NCBI RefSeq assembly: GCF_000384215.1
Contig: NZ_KB913032.1
Coordinates: forward strand, 9,323,605 to 9,387,604
Origin: Amycolatopsis alba DSM 44262
Lineage (GTDB): Bacteria > Actinomycetota > Actinomycetes > Mycobacteriales > Pseudonocardiaceae
Reading direction: 5' to 3'
Length of the DNA: 64,000 nt
Made by a program: the position numbers and the translations under genes
Notes under the pieces: generated by a model
Seen by the model: the letters and a program-made list of their open reading frames with translations, nothing else
Told to the model about the DNA's origin: nothing
The model's database searches: none
Shown here: positions 34,201 to 41,898 of the stretch, piece by piece
Layout of the letters: each line of letters opens with the position of its first letter
Position numbering within the stretch: position 1 is the stretch's first letter

Positions 34201-34704
34201 GAGCTGCCCGGCGGAGGCCCGCTGCCGGATGCCTGCCAGCTTGTCCAGCTGGACGGCCGCGGCGTCCCGCGCCTGGTTGAGCGACGGCTCGTTCTGGACG
34301 GCCCTGGACGCGGCGGCCCCGTAAAGCGGGATGGCGGTGTCGACGTCGGCGCGGGCCGAGCCGAGTTCGAGGGTCCCGCCGACGGTGCCGGCGGTCAGCC
34401 CGGCGGCGGACTGGGTGCGTTCGCGGCCGAGCCCGTCGGCGAGGGTGCGGATCTGCCCGCTCAACGCGACGAGCCGGTCCAGCCGCTGGTAGCCGTCGGA
34501 ACGGCCGACCTGGCCCGCGATGGTGGCGATGCCGAGCGCGAGCGCGATGAGGATCGGCACCAGCGTCACCGCCGACAGCTTCACCGGCAGGCTCCAGTCC
34601 CGCCAGCGCACGAGCGCACGCCAGCCGGTGGCCCATCGAGAGGGCCGGGGAGTGCGTCCCAGCAGCTCCCCGACCGGCACTTGGCCTTCTCCTGCAACGG
34701 TCAC
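31291..34704 (-). CDS. Conservon sensor kinase-like protein (CvnA type)
   Basis: An 1137-residue membrane protein. Two membrane segments (LPVKLSAVTLVPILIALALG near residue 45 and VLLFGAMVLAVAVVFLI near 350) flank a nitrate-sensing-like extracellular domain; then HAMP and an HATPase_c domain with N-box ELLDNATAFS and G1 box DKGIGM. The rest is a long Pro/Ala/Glu-rich tail. Near the end a segment with GLPRRR(K/R)GEQLLPGSA and VRGRLSSFQQG occurs twice (about 31325-31575 and 31755-32020). The GTG at 34704 with GGGAG upstream is the likely start; an open frame extends to 34950 without family similarity. Confidence 0.88.
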   Translation of the reverse strand: MTVAGEGQVPVGELLGRTPRPSRWATGWRALVRWRDWSLPVKLSAVTLVPILIALALGIATIAGQVGRSDGYQRLDRLVALSGQIRTLADGLGRERTQSAAGLTAGTVGGTLELGSARADVDTAIPLYGAAASRAVQNEPSLNQARDAAAVQLDKLAGIRQRASAGQLDPIQAVGEYTDITTALLALDTALSAGASENVLGGTPAALHDLAVMKEQLSLSQALVSFGIARSSLAPSELDQLRTSELRLADRFTDFKAAASEQQRHEFGSAVTDDAMENRDRLAKTALGEQGTSSTQAFRTMSAQGWTDASTGVITKVGEVANKFGGETSAVSAELVDDASSGAGLLAVLLFGAMVLAVAVVFLITRQLLRSLKVLRASALDVAEKQLPDAVRNIQEGRSQGTDVQPVPVGGDDEIGEVARAFDKVHHQALRLATEQASMRTGYSNVFVNLSRRSQSLVQRQLQLIERLERDEEDADQLATLFQLDHLATRMRRNNENLMVLSGAEPGRRSGQPVSATDVVRAAVSEIEQYQRVTVQNPPPVRLVGYAANDLMRLIAELLDNATAFSAPETHVTVATRLVEDGSFGIDILDKGIGMNEAEVAEANARLTEAPNVDLTTSRRMGLFVVGRLASRHRIGVSLHGGKDIVGVRATVSVPADLVMVPQGGDPGPATGPITQRIAPVPPQQPGGLPRRQRPTNGSRPGTPSVPSQGGERWPSANDLAGHTKAGTNGHGRPQESRPPSNLEISGTALFSPIPQGETAQPAVQPPAPQPRLPEPEPVAEETAEPAASAPAEDELPSGKELFEAKNSTTLSEWWSQATTPPPAAPPPPTASETTPIFDEMLSAWFRSPVPEKPAAKPAAKPAVEKEEPGKKEPEEAKAPEPAAEAETTAEQDARNWDFASDKAFRTVQEVSQHAPSTFTQAGLPRRRKGEQLLPGSAASSVPAAEPATGSDLPVRDPANVRGRLSSFQQGVRRGRKETADKATPATTQLPATQPEPEPVKAAKAVEPSETAARPVVPPAALPSRKPEKKPQAAEPVAAAEETDAWNFGSDEGWKAAQAVSQSVPSKMTSAGLPRRRRGEQLLPGSAGPPAGAVTPRPQRDAHDVRGRLSSFQQGIQRGRHHTAQATEGNHETLEGE

Positions 34705-35652
34705 GTAGGTGACTCCCTGTCCGGCGTCCTGGCACGGTCTGAGGCGTCCGTTCCCGCGAGGTACCTGCCTGCGGAGAACTCGGCCCCGGCCTGACCACGT
34801 GATCGATCGCGACACGAGGGACCCCGTCCGGCGATCCGGATGTCCCCAGGAACATCGGTCCGCTTCGGGAGGTCTTGCACCTGCACGTGCAGGTCGCAAC
34901 CTGCGAAGTGCATGGTCGTCGAGATCAACTTTTCTTTGCCAATCGATCACTGCGGGTCAGTCGGGCCAAAGAATCGTACACCAATCCGGGTGCCGTCAAT
35001 TCCGTTCGGCACACACGTGCTGACCAGGGAAAAGTGTGCGGCCGAACGATGTACAAGGCTCGAAATCCGTCTTCGCGTCACAAACGAGGGAATTCCGGTT
35101 ACAACTTGCGGCGATACACAGGGTGCCCTCATCACCCGATCAGCCTACGGACGGTAGCCACGTAGCCCGGTCGAACTACTTTCCGTGCCCCCAACGGGTG
35201 GGTCAAGCCCAAATATGTGCCCGATGTTGTGGCCTTGACACTCAAGTCGGCAAGATGTCGCCCGACATGGTGATTTCTTTCCGGACACCCGCCGAGCCTG
35301 GAGGTCTTCCCCGGTCCGGACCGGCGGGCACCGTATCGAAGCCCATCGCGACCGGAAAGCGAAACTACGATCTGTCACCAGAAAGTGGGACAGAGCGTGG
35401 TCATGATCCATCGTTTGCCGCAGTGGGCCGTTCGGGCGACAACCGCGCGTGACAATCGTGCTCACTATTACGAGTGATAAAGCCGGATCATTTCGGCCGA
35501 AACGATTTACGGGAACACTATTCCGATGACAAAGGGAATATAGCCTCGCACTGTCGTGGAAGCGGGGTCGCCTATTCAGCGCGCGTGAAGCCGTAGTTAG
35601 TATGTGCGCTCCCGTACCGCGCCACGGATGCAAGCAAGCCCCGGAGGAACCC
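34705..35652. other. Gene-free region of about 950 bases, relatively AT-rich
   Basis: No reading frame here has family features or the third-position GC bias of its neighbours. It must hold the promoters of the conservon (minus strand) and the DUF485-symporter operon (plus strand). Visible structure includes the perfect palindrome at 34879-34894, CACT/AGTG arms around 35459-35474 and a TTTCGGCCGAAA palindrome near 35491. Nothing else could be assigned. Confidence 0.6.
34879..34894. promoter_or_regulatory. 16-base perfect palindrome upstream of the conservon
   Basis: ACCTGCACGTGCAGGT, followed five bases later by another half, ACCTGC (34899-34904). It lies 175 bases before the kinase-like gene start. 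It is a good operator candidate for an unknown regulator. Confidence 0.5.
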
Positions 35653-36075
35653 ATGCCCGACGTCGCGCGTCCTTACGCGGCGAGCAACGCCCTGGAGGAC
35701 ACCGGGCAGATGCCCGCGCTGTTCGCCCGCGAGCGCAAGCCCGCTACCCCGCCGCCGCGCAGCACCGGCCCGGACTTCGACCGGATCCAGCACGGCAAGG
35801 AGTTCGTCGCGCTGCGCAAGACCTTCCGGCGGTTCGTGTTCCCGATGAGCCTGCTGTTCTTCACCTGGTACATGACGTTCGTGCTGCTGGCGGCCTACGC
35901 CCACGACTTCATGAGCCGGAAGGTGTGGGGCGAGGTCAATGTCGGCATCCTGCTCGGGCTCGGCCAGTTCGCCAGCACCGTCCTGATCACGATCGCCTAC
36001 CTGAAGTTCGCCAACAAGCGGCTCGATCCCCAGGTCGAACGGCTGCGGGCTTCGGTCGGGGCGGGTGAGCGATGA
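35653..36075 (+). CDS. DUF485 membrane protein
   Basis: A 140-residue protein with an N-terminal soluble part and two membrane segments (FPMSLLFFTWYMTFVLLAAYA near 63-83 and VGILLGLGQFASTVLITIAYL near 97-117). DUF485 genes regularly precede acetate-type sodium symporters and are thought to be accessory subunits. The ATG at 35653 has CCGGAGGAA ahead of it; an upstream in-frame ATG at 35602 has no good ribosome site. The stop overlaps the symporter start (ATGA). Confidence 0.88.
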   Translation: MPDVARPYAASNALEDTGQMPALFARERKPATPPPRSTGPDFDRIQHGKEFVALRKTFRRFVFPMSLLFFTWYMTFVLLAAYAHDFMSRKVWGEVNVGILLGLGQFASTVLITIAYLKFANKRLDPQVERLRASVGAGER

Positions 36076-37646
36076 GCATCCCCGACAACAACCCGGCCCT
36101 GAACATCGCGGTGTTCGCGCTGTTCGTCGCGATCACCCTGTATGTGGTGTATCGCGCCAGTACACGCAACTCGTCCACTTCGGACTACTACGCGGCGGGC
36201 AGCGCCTTCACCGGACGGCAGAACGGAATCGCTCTTTCGGGCGACTTCCTCTCGGCGGCGTCGTTCCTCGGTATCGCCGGGGCGATCGCGATCCACGGCT
36301 ACGACGGCTTCCTGTACTCGATCGGGTTCCTCGTCGCCTGGATGGTCGACCTGCTGCTGATCGCGGAACTGCTGCGCAACACCGGCCGCTTCACCATGGG
36401 CGACGTGCTGAGCTTCCGGATGAAGCAGCGACCGGTCCGCGCCGCGGCCGCGACGTCGACACTGGTGATCTCCTTCTTCTACATGCTCGCGCAGATGGCG
36501 GGCGCCGGCGGGCTGGTCGCCCTGCTGCTCGACATCCACGGCGGGATCGGCCAGGCGCTGGTGATCGGCGTCGTCGGCATCGTCATGGTGCTGTATGTGC
36601 TGGTCGGCGGGATGAAGGGCACCACGTGGGTGCAGATCATCAAGGCGACCATCCTGCTGCTGACCGGCGCGCTGATCACCGTGTTCCTGTTCGGCAAGTT
36701 CGGCTTCAGCTTCTCGAACCTGCTCTCGGCCGCCGCCGACAACAGCCCGCTCGGCGACGAGCTGCTGGAGCCCGGCGGCTCGTACGGCAAGAGCGAGGTC
36801 ACGAAACTCGACTTCGTCTCGCTGGCGCTCGCGCTGGTCCTCGGCGCCGCCGCGCTCCCGCACGTGCTGATGCGCTTCTACACGGTGCCGAACTCGCGCG
36901 AGGCGCGGCGCTCGGTGGTGTGGGCGACCGCGTGCATGACCATCTTCTACCTCTGCACCCTGGTCATCGGCTTCGGCGCGGCCGCGCTGGTCGGCCCGGA
37001 GACGATCAAGAACGCGCCGGGCGGGGAGAACTCGGCGGCGCCGCTGCTCGCGCTGAACATCGGCGGCACCCTGCTGCTCGGCATCGTCTCGGCGGTGGCC
37101 TTCGCGACCATCCTCGCCGTCGTCGCCGGGCTGACGATCACCGCGTCGGCCTCCTTCGCCCACGACGTCTACGCGAACATCTTCAAACGCGGCAAGGCGG
37201 AACCGGCCGCGGAGGTCCGGGTCGCCCGGCTGACCGCGGTCGCCGTCGGGGCGCTCGCGATCGTGGGCGGCATCCTGGCGAACGGCCAGAACATCGCGTT
37301 CCTGGTGGCGCTGGCGTTCGCGGTCGCGGCGTCGGCGAACCTCTCGACGCTGCTGTACTCGCTGTTCTGGAAACGCTTCAACACCACCGGCACCCTGTGG
37401 GGCATCTACGGCGGGCTGATCGCGAGCCTGGTGCTCGTGTTCTTCTCGCCGGTGATGTCCGGGGCCGCGGACTCGATCGTCAAGAGCGTCGACTTCCACT
37501 GGTTCCCGCTGAAGAACCCCGGCCTGGTGTCGATCCCGTTCTCGTTCCTGTGCGGGATCGTGGGCACGTTCGTCGGCCGGTCGAAGGCCGATCCGGTCAA
37601 GCACGCGGAGATGGAGGTGCGGTCCCTGACGGGGATCGGCTCCTGA
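36072..37646 (+). CDS. Sodium/solute symporter, acetate permease type
   Basis: A 524-residue SSS-family transporter with about 13 membrane segments. Family hallmarks are SDYYAAGSAFTGRQNGIALSGDFLSAASFLG (here as DYYAAG, QNGIALSGDFLSAASFLG) and VLGAAALPHVLMRFYTVPN. It resembles ActP/MctC carriers for acetate and other short monocarboxylates. Short-chain acids would suit an organism living on sterol and fatty-acid breakdown, but the substrate is not fixed by sequence. Coupled to DUF485. Confidence 0.9.
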   Translation: MSIPDNNPALNIAVFALFVAITLYVVYRASTRNSSTSDYYAAGSAFTGRQNGIALSGDFLSAASFLGIAGAIAIHGYDGFLYSIGFLVAWMVDLLLIAELLRNTGRFTMGDVLSFRMKQRPVRAAAATSTLVISFFYMLAQMAGAGGLVALLLDIHGGIGQALVIGVVGIVMVLYVLVGGMKGTTWVQIIKATILLLTGALITVFLFGKFGFSFSNLLSAAADNSPLGDELLEPGGSYGKSEVTKLDFVSLALALVLGAAALPHVLMRFYTVPNSREARRSVVWATACMTIFYLCTLVIGFGAAALVGPETIKNAPGGENSAAPLLALNIGGTLLLGIVSAVAFATILAVVAGLTITASASFAHDVYANIFKRGKAEPAAEVRVARLTAVAVGALAIVGGILANGQNIAFLVALAFAVAASANLSTLLYSLFWKRFNTTGTLWGIYGGLIASLVLVFFSPVMSGAADSIVKSVDFHWFPLKNPGLVSIPFSFLCGIVGTFVGRSKADPVKHAEMEVRSLTGIGS

Positions 37647-37657
37647 CGGGCGCTCTC

Positions 37658-37718
37658 GCAGTACATGAAGGCCCCCTTGCTTGCGCCTGGCGTAAGCAAG
37701 GGGGCCTTCATGTACTGC
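37658..37718. repeat. Intergenic inverted repeat, family B
   Basis: Perfect 25-base arms (37658-37682 and 37694-37718) with core GTACATGAAGGCCCCCTT. The stem could extend through the loop with one wobble. It lies 12 bases after the symporter stop and 34 bases from the convergent TetR stop. Sister copies are at 58489-58549 and 60788-60842. Confidence 0.87.
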
Positions 37719-37751
37719 GGCGAGGTGCGAAGGTCCAGTCCGCAGTGAGCC

Positions 37752-38321
37752 TCATTGCTTCCGGAGGCCGTCCAGCACGATCGTGAGCAGCCGCTCCGTG
37801 TCCTCGGGCGACGCCTTGCTCGCGGCCGAGCCCACCCCGTGGCCCAACCGCAGGATGTCGGGGCCGGTGACGTCGGCCCGGATCGTGCCTTCGTCCTGAG
37901 CCGCCTTCACGATCGTGTCGGCCGCGGCGTGCAGCCGTACCCGGCACCAGCCGAAGACTTCGGACCCGGCGTCGACGGACGCCTTCAGCGTCATCGCGAG
38001 CCCGTGCTTCTCGACCACGTAGACGATGTGCGTGGCCAGCCACGTCTCGAGCGCTTTGCCCGGCGGCAGCTCTTCGAGCAGGTCGTAGGCCTGCTGCGCC
38101 AGCCCGTCGATCTCGTCGCGGTAGACGGCCTCGATCAGTTTGTCCCGTGTCGGGAAGTGCCGGTACAGCGTGCCCGCGCCGACCCCGGCGCGTTTGGCGA
38201 TGTCGTCGGCGGGCACGTCGACCCCGTCGGCGGTGAACGCCTCCTTCGCCACGGCCACGATGCGCTCGTAGTTGCGCCGCGCGTCCGCACGCATGGGGCG
38301 GGCCGGATCGGCCGTGTCCAT
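37752..38321 (-). CDS. TetR-family regulator
   Basis: A 189-residue TetR protein with HTH VPADDIAKRAGVGAGTLYRHFPTRDKL (key turn GVGAGTLYRHF) and a C-terminal TetR_C domain ending LLTIVLDGLRKQ. The ATG at 38321 follows GGAGGTCAG. It is divergent from an MFS drug transporter with three GGAGA/TCTCC palindromes between, so it very likely represses that transporter and itself. The inducer is unknown. Confidence 0.9.
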   Translation of the reverse strand: MDTADPARPMRADARRNYERIVAVAKEAFTADGVDVPADDIAKRAGVGAGTLYRHFPTRDKLIEAVYRDEIDGLAQQAYDLLEELPPGKALETWLATHIVYVVEKHGLAMTLKASVDAGSEVFGWCRVRLHAAADTIVKAAQDEGTIRADVTGPDILRLGHGVGSAASKASPEDTERLLTIVLDGLRKQ

Positions 38322-38344
38322 CTGACCTCCTCGGGCGACGAAAA

Positions 38345-38359
38345 CGGAGACATTCTCCG
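38345..38359. promoter_or_regulatory. TetR operator copy 1
   Basis: CGGAGACATTCTCCG: inverted CGGAGA/TCTCCG arms (outer five to six bases paired). It is 24 bases before the TetR start on the opposite strand. Confidence 0.7.
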
Positions 38360-38375
38360 AATCCACTTGCGTAAG

Positions 38376-38389
38376 CGGAGACACTCTCC
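38376..38389. promoter_or_regulatory. TetR operator copy 2
   Basis: CGGAGACACTCTCC, the same motif as copy 1, starting 31 bases later (about three DNA turns). Confidence 0.7.
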
Positions 38390-38413
38390 ATATCATCGCT
38401 CACGACCTCAAGT

Positions 38414-38426
38414 GGAGAGTCTCTCC
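38414..38426. promoter_or_regulatory. TetR operator copy 3
   Basis: GGAGAGTCTCTCC, a perfect 13-base palindrome, 32 bases before the transporter start. Three copies suggest cooperative or differential control of the two genes. Confidence 0.72.
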
Positions 38427-38457
38427 GCTTCATCTCGTTACGTCTTTGGAGTATTCC

Positions 38458-39882
38458 TTGACCGAGCGAACCTTGCGTGCCGAGCCTAGGCCCGAGACTG
38501 CCGGGGCCCCACCGCCTCCGCACTCGCTGGTCCTGCCGATCATCCTGACCTGCCAGCTCATGCTCATCCTCGACGCGACGGTGATGAACGTCGCGCTCCC
38601 CCGCATCCAGTCCGAACTCGGCTTCACCGACACGGGCCTGTCCTGGGTGATGACGGCGTACAGCCTCGTCTTCGGCGGCTTGCTGCTGCTCGGCGGACGG
38701 GCGGGCGACCTGTTCGGCCGCCGCCGGATGTTCGTCGTCGGCGCGGCCGTGTTCACCGCCGCGTCCCTGCTCGGCGGCCTCGCCGGTTCGGCGGAACTGC
38801 TGATCGCCGCCCGTGTCGCGCAAGGCGTCGGCGCCGCGCTCGCCGGGCCGAGCACACTGGCCCTGATCACCAGCACGTTCACCGAGGCCAAGGCCAGGGT
38901 GCGCGCGCTGGCGCTGTTCTCGGCGATGTCCAGCGGCGGTTTCGCGATCGGCCTGCTGCTCGGCGGGCTGCTCACCGAATGGATCTCGTGGCGCGCGGCG
39001 CTGTACATCAACGTCCCGTTCGGACTCGCGATCGTCCTGCTCACCTCGAGGTACGTCGCCGATCCTCCGCGACGGCGCGCCCGGCTGGACCTTCCCGGCG
39101 CGATCACCGGCACCTTCGGCGTCGGCTCGCTCGTGTTCGCCTTCACCCATGCCGCCTCGAACGGCTGGAGCGACACGATCACCCTCGGCACCCTCGCCGC
39201 CGGGCTGGCGATGCTGGCCGCGTTCGTCACCATCGAGACCAGGGTGAGCGAACCGCTGATCCCGTTGCGCCTGTTCGCCGAACGCGACCGGGCCGCGGCC
39301 TACGTCAACTTCTTCCTCGGGCCGATGGCCATGATGTCGATGTTCTTCTTCCTGACCCAGTTCCTGCAGGACATCGCCGGTTTCGCCGCGTTGGAGACCG
39401 GTTTCGCGTTCCTGCCGATGGCGGCCTGCATGTTCGGGCTCAGCAGGCTGATCCCGAAGCTGCTCCCCCGGTTCGGGCCGAAACCGCTCGCCATGACCGG
39501 GACCGCGCTGATGACCGGCGGGGTCGTCTGGCTGACCACGCTCACCACGGACAGCGGATACTTCTCGCATCTGCTCGGGCCGATGCTGCTGATGGGCCTC
39601 GGTGCGGGGCTGGCGTTCTCCCCGCTCAGCGTGATCATCATGGCAACCGTGCCCACCGACGACGCGGGTGCCGCCGGCGGCGCGCTTCAGACGTTGCAGC
39701 AGGTCGGGGCGACGCTGGGGCTGGCGATCCTGATCACCGTGTTCGGCTCGGTGACGCGGACCCCGTCGGGGAGCCCGGCGGAGACCACGGTCGACGGGAT
39801 GACCGCGGCCTTCACCGCCGCCGCCGTGGTGACGGCGGTGTCGTTCCTGGTGGCGTTGAGCTTCCGGCGCCGGACCGCTTAG
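38458..39882 (+). CDS. MFS drug efflux transporter (DHA2, EmrB/QacA type)
   Basis: A 474-residue transporter with about 14 membrane segments. Motif A (GGRAGDLFGRRRM), the LDATVMNVALP opening typical of DHA2 carriers, and motif C-like GFAIGLLLGGLLTEWISWRAAL are visible. TTG 38458 is the likely start, since GGAG at 38448-38451 stands six bases before it. Divergent TetR and shared operators point to inducible efflux. The stop overlaps the DUF3817 stop on the other strand by three bases. Confidence 0.88.
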   Translation: MTERTLRAEPRPETAGAPPPPHSLVLPIILTCQLMLILDATVMNVALPRIQSELGFTDTGLSWVMTAYSLVFGGLLLLGGRAGDLFGRRRMFVVGAAVFTAASLLGGLAGSAELLIAARVAQGVGAALAGPSTLALITSTFTEAKARVRALALFSAMSSGGFAIGLLLGGLLTEWISWRAALYINVPFGLAIVLLTSRYVADPPRRRARLDLPGAITGTFGVGSLVFAFTHAASNGWSDTITLGTLAAGLAMLAAFVTIETRVSEPLIPLRLFAERDRAAAYVNFFLGPMAMMSMFFFLTQFLQDIAGFAALETGFAFLPMAACMFGLSRLIPKLLPRFGPKPLAMTGTALMTGGVVWLTTLTTDSGYFSHLLGPMLLMGLGAGLAFSPLSVIIMATVPTDDAGAAGGALQTLQQVGATLGLAILITVFGSVTRTPSGSPAETTVDGMTAAFTAAAVVTAVSFLVALSFRRRTA

Positions 39883-40232
39883 AGCTTCGCGCCCGCGTGG
39901 ACCTTGTGCGTGACCTTGCGCTCCATCACGAAGGAGAAGAATGGGATGCAGCCGGCGATCAGCACGAGCAGCGTGCCCTTCATCGACCAGCGGGCCTTGA
40001 TCGCGAGGTCGACCGCGAGCAGCAGGTAGATCAGGTAGAGCCCGCCGTGGACCATGGGGATCATCTTCACGAACTGGGGCAGTTCCACGCCGAAGACGTA
40101 CTGCAGCAGCATCTCGACGACCAGTCCGAGCAGGGCCACACCGGTGGCGTACGCCGCGACGCGGAACCGGATCAGCGGTCCGCCCAGCGAGACCGGGCGG
40201 GCCGGGGCGGCGTCGTCAGTTCGGGTGGTCAT
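39879..40232 (-). CDS. DUF3817 integral membrane protein
   Basis: A 117-residue protein with three hydrophobic segments (FRVAAYATGVALLGLVVEMLL, MVHGGLYLIYLLLAVDLAI, GTLLVLIAGCIPFFSFVMER). The VHGGLYLIYL and PFFSFVMERK signatures define DUF3817, a widespread actinobacterial family without known function. It is preceded by the 123-residue gene on the same strand, 23 bases away, which is a common pairing. Convergent stops overlap with the MFS gene. Confidence 0.85.
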   Translation of the reverse strand: MTTRTDDAAPARPVSLGGPLIRFRVAAYATGVALLGLVVEMLLQYVFGVELPQFVKMIPMVHGGLYLIYLLLAVDLAIKARWSMKGTLLVLIAGCIPFFSFVMERKVTHKVHAGAKL

Positions 40233-40255
40233 AGGGTCTCGAACCTCTCTGGGGA

Positions 40256-40627
40256 CTACTTGTCGCGGGCGTTGAGTTCGCGCAGGTACTGGTTGTAGGC
40301 GGCGAGCTCGTCGTCCTCGGGCGGCTGCGGCGCCGGGGCACGCCGCTGCCGGGACGCAGGCACCTCGGGGACGGCGGTCTCGGCCACCGTCTCCTGGGCG
40401 TCGGCCTCGGCGGCGCGGCGGCGGAGTTTGCGGATCCGCCAGAACATGAACGCGGGGAACAGCCCGAACAGCGGCCACTGCAGGACGTAACCGAGGTTCT
40501 GGAACGTCCCGCTGGCCGAGGAGAACCGCTCCCACTGCCACCAGGCGAGCCCGCAGCACAGCGCCAGGCTCGCCAGGCAGACGCCGGCGATGCCGAGACG
40601 GCGCAGGGCGACGGACGATGCGGGCAC
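40256..40627 (-). CDS. Small membrane protein, actinobacterial, unknown function
   Basis: A 123-residue protein with two hydrophobic segments (LGIAGVCLASLALCCGLAWW and VLQWPLFGLFPAFMFWRI), then a basic, charged tail ending DDELAAYNQYLRELNARD. The tail motif recurs in actinobacterial proteins next to DUF3817; I cannot assign a function. The start is GTG 40627. Likely co-transcribed with the DUF3817 gene. Confidence 0.78.
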   Translation of the reverse strand: MPASSVALRRLGIAGVCLASLALCCGLAWWQWERFSSASGTFQNLGYVLQWPLFGLFPAFMFWRIRKLRRRAAEADAQETVAETAVPEVPASRQRRAPAPQPPEDDELAAYNQYLRELNARDK

Positions 40628-40734
40628 GCATCGACGCTAGCACTGGGCTCGGGGCGAAAGTTCGGCGACCGGGCCGGTCGGGACCTTGGTCCCGGCCGCT
40701 CCGCCGGGCCCTGCGGCCGGGACCGAAGGCGTGA

Positions 40735-40847
40735 CTCGCGTGATTCACCACGGAACTCACGTGACTGGACTCCGCACTCGGTTGTGCGGCGCTCGATCAC
40801 GCGAGATCCGTCTCTGATCACGCGAGATCCGTGGTGGATCACGCGAG
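40735..40847. repeat. Array of CACGCGAG motifs, 21-base phased
   Basis: GATCACGCGAG occurs at 40795, 40816 and 40837, exactly 21 bases apart (two helical turns), the first two extended as GATCACGCGAGATCCGT. An inverted copy, CTCGCGTGAT, is at 40735-40744. The array lies in the 255-base gap upstream of the 123-residue membrane gene. Single copies of the core are seen at about 14821 and 27270. It could be a multi-site operator. Confidence 0.65.
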
Positions 40848-40882
40848 TGCGGCGCCGCGGTTGCCTTACCGCGGCCGCCGGG

Positions 40883-41767
40883 TCATTTGGCGGCCGCGAC
40901 GGCCTTCGCGTAGTCGTCCGCCAGCCCGAAGACCTTCTGCGCGTACTCGGTCGAGTTGTTGTACGACAGGATCCCCTGCCACCACCCCGATGCGGCCGAC
41001 ATGTCCCGGTTGTTCACGCACAGGTAGCGCGCCGCCGCCAGCGAAGCGTCGTCGATCTGCTGCGGGTCGCCGACGCCGTCGCGGTTGCCGTCGGCGGCGT
41101 ACCGGCGCCAGGTGCTGGGGATGAACTGCATCGGGCCGACCGCGCGGTCGACGGCCGGGTCGCCGTCGAACTGGCCGCCGTCGGTGTCGCCGATGGCCTT
41201 CACGCCGGGCGACCCGTCGAGCGGGACGCCGATGATCGGCTTCGACGGCCGTCCGTCCTGGCCGAGGACGGCGCCGCCGTACTGGCCGTGGTTCGACTCG
41301 ATCCGGCCGATGCCAGCCAGGGTGGCCCAGGAGATCTTGCAGTTCGGCTGCATCTGGCGCATCGCCAGTTCGGCGTTGCCGTAGGCGAGCAGCGCCCTGG
41401 CCGGGATGGTGGTGGCCTGCGCCGCCCGGTCGGCCCACGCGGCGAGCGGGTCCTTGCCCGGTTTGGGCTGCACCTGCTGCGGCACGGTCTGCTGGGCGGC
41501 GCCGCCCGCGAGGGTGGCGTTGACCGGGGCGACCGAACCGGGTTTGACGTCCGCCGCCTTGACCTGCAGCGCGGGGATCTCCATCGTCGTGGGGCTCGCG
41601 ACCGGGGCGGACGCCTTGGTCACCAGCCAGATCCCGCCGCCGGCGAGGCCGAGCACGGCCAGCACGATCACCAGCCTGCCGAGTACGGCGGCGCCCACCC
41701 CGCGGCGTGGCGGAGCGGGCATGGCCGGGTCTTCGACGAGCTCGTCGTTTTCCGGGGTGGTGCGCAC
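40883..41767 (-). CDS. Lytic transglycosylase, membrane-anchored
   Basis: A 294-residue protein with a short cytoplasmic N-terminus, one membrane anchor (VLGRLVIVLAVLGLAGGGIWL near residues 28-48), a Pro/Gln-rich linker and a C-terminal SLT_2/MltB-like domain. The catalytic Glu is in GRIESNHG, followed by GPMQFIPSTWRRYAADGNRDGVGDPQ, split here as GPMQFIPSTW and GNRDGVGDPQQIDDA. It cleaves peptidoglycan glycan strands. The start is GTG 41767. It stands alone; the next gene is 131 bases away. Confidence 0.9.
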   Translation of the reverse strand: MRTTPENDELVEDPAMPAPPRRGVGAAVLGRLVIVLAVLGLAGGGIWLVTKASAPVASPTTMEIPALQVKAADVKPGSVAPVNATLAGGAAQQTVPQQVQPKPGKDPLAAWADRAAQATTIPARALLAYGNAELAMRQMQPNCKISWATLAGIGRIESNHGQYGGAVLGQDGRPSKPIIGVPLDGSPGVKAIGDTDGGQFDGDPAVDRAVGPMQFIPSTWRRYAADGNRDGVGDPQQIDDASLAAARYLCVNNRDMSAASGWWQGILSYNNSTEYAQKVFGLADDYAKAVAAAK

Positions 41768-41898
41768 GAAGCGGGTCCTCCAGCGTGGGCGGCGATCACG
41801 ACCGATGCTCGAACAACGAGCCCGCGCAGGTTAGCGTTACGCGGTTGCCGAGATCGCCCTTGCCACGCCGGTTCACCCGCGCGTGCGAGAAGTTCTCA

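Noticed and set aside
31531..34794. 1087-codon open frame on the plus strand
   Set aside because: It is antisense to the conservon kinase-like gene, composed of low-complexity Arg/Gly/Asp, and arises from the strong GC bias at third positions of the real gene.
34704..34950. N-terminal extension of the conservon kinase-like protein
   Set aside because: The added residues have no family similarity, and a GTG with a good ribosome site at 34704 matches the usual start.
34840..35165. Two overlapping open frames of about 100 codons in the long gap
   Set aside because: No ribosome site, unusual codon use compared with neighbours and no recognisable domain.
35145..35654. 169-codon minus-strand open frame upstream of the DUF485 gene
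   Set aside because: It runs across the promoter region of the transporter operon, has no GC bias at third positions and resembles no family.
40795..40847. CRISPR-like or iteron origin array
   Set aside because: Spacing is too short for CRISPR, there is no replication initiator gene or AT-rich unwinding stretch, and the setting is chromosomal.
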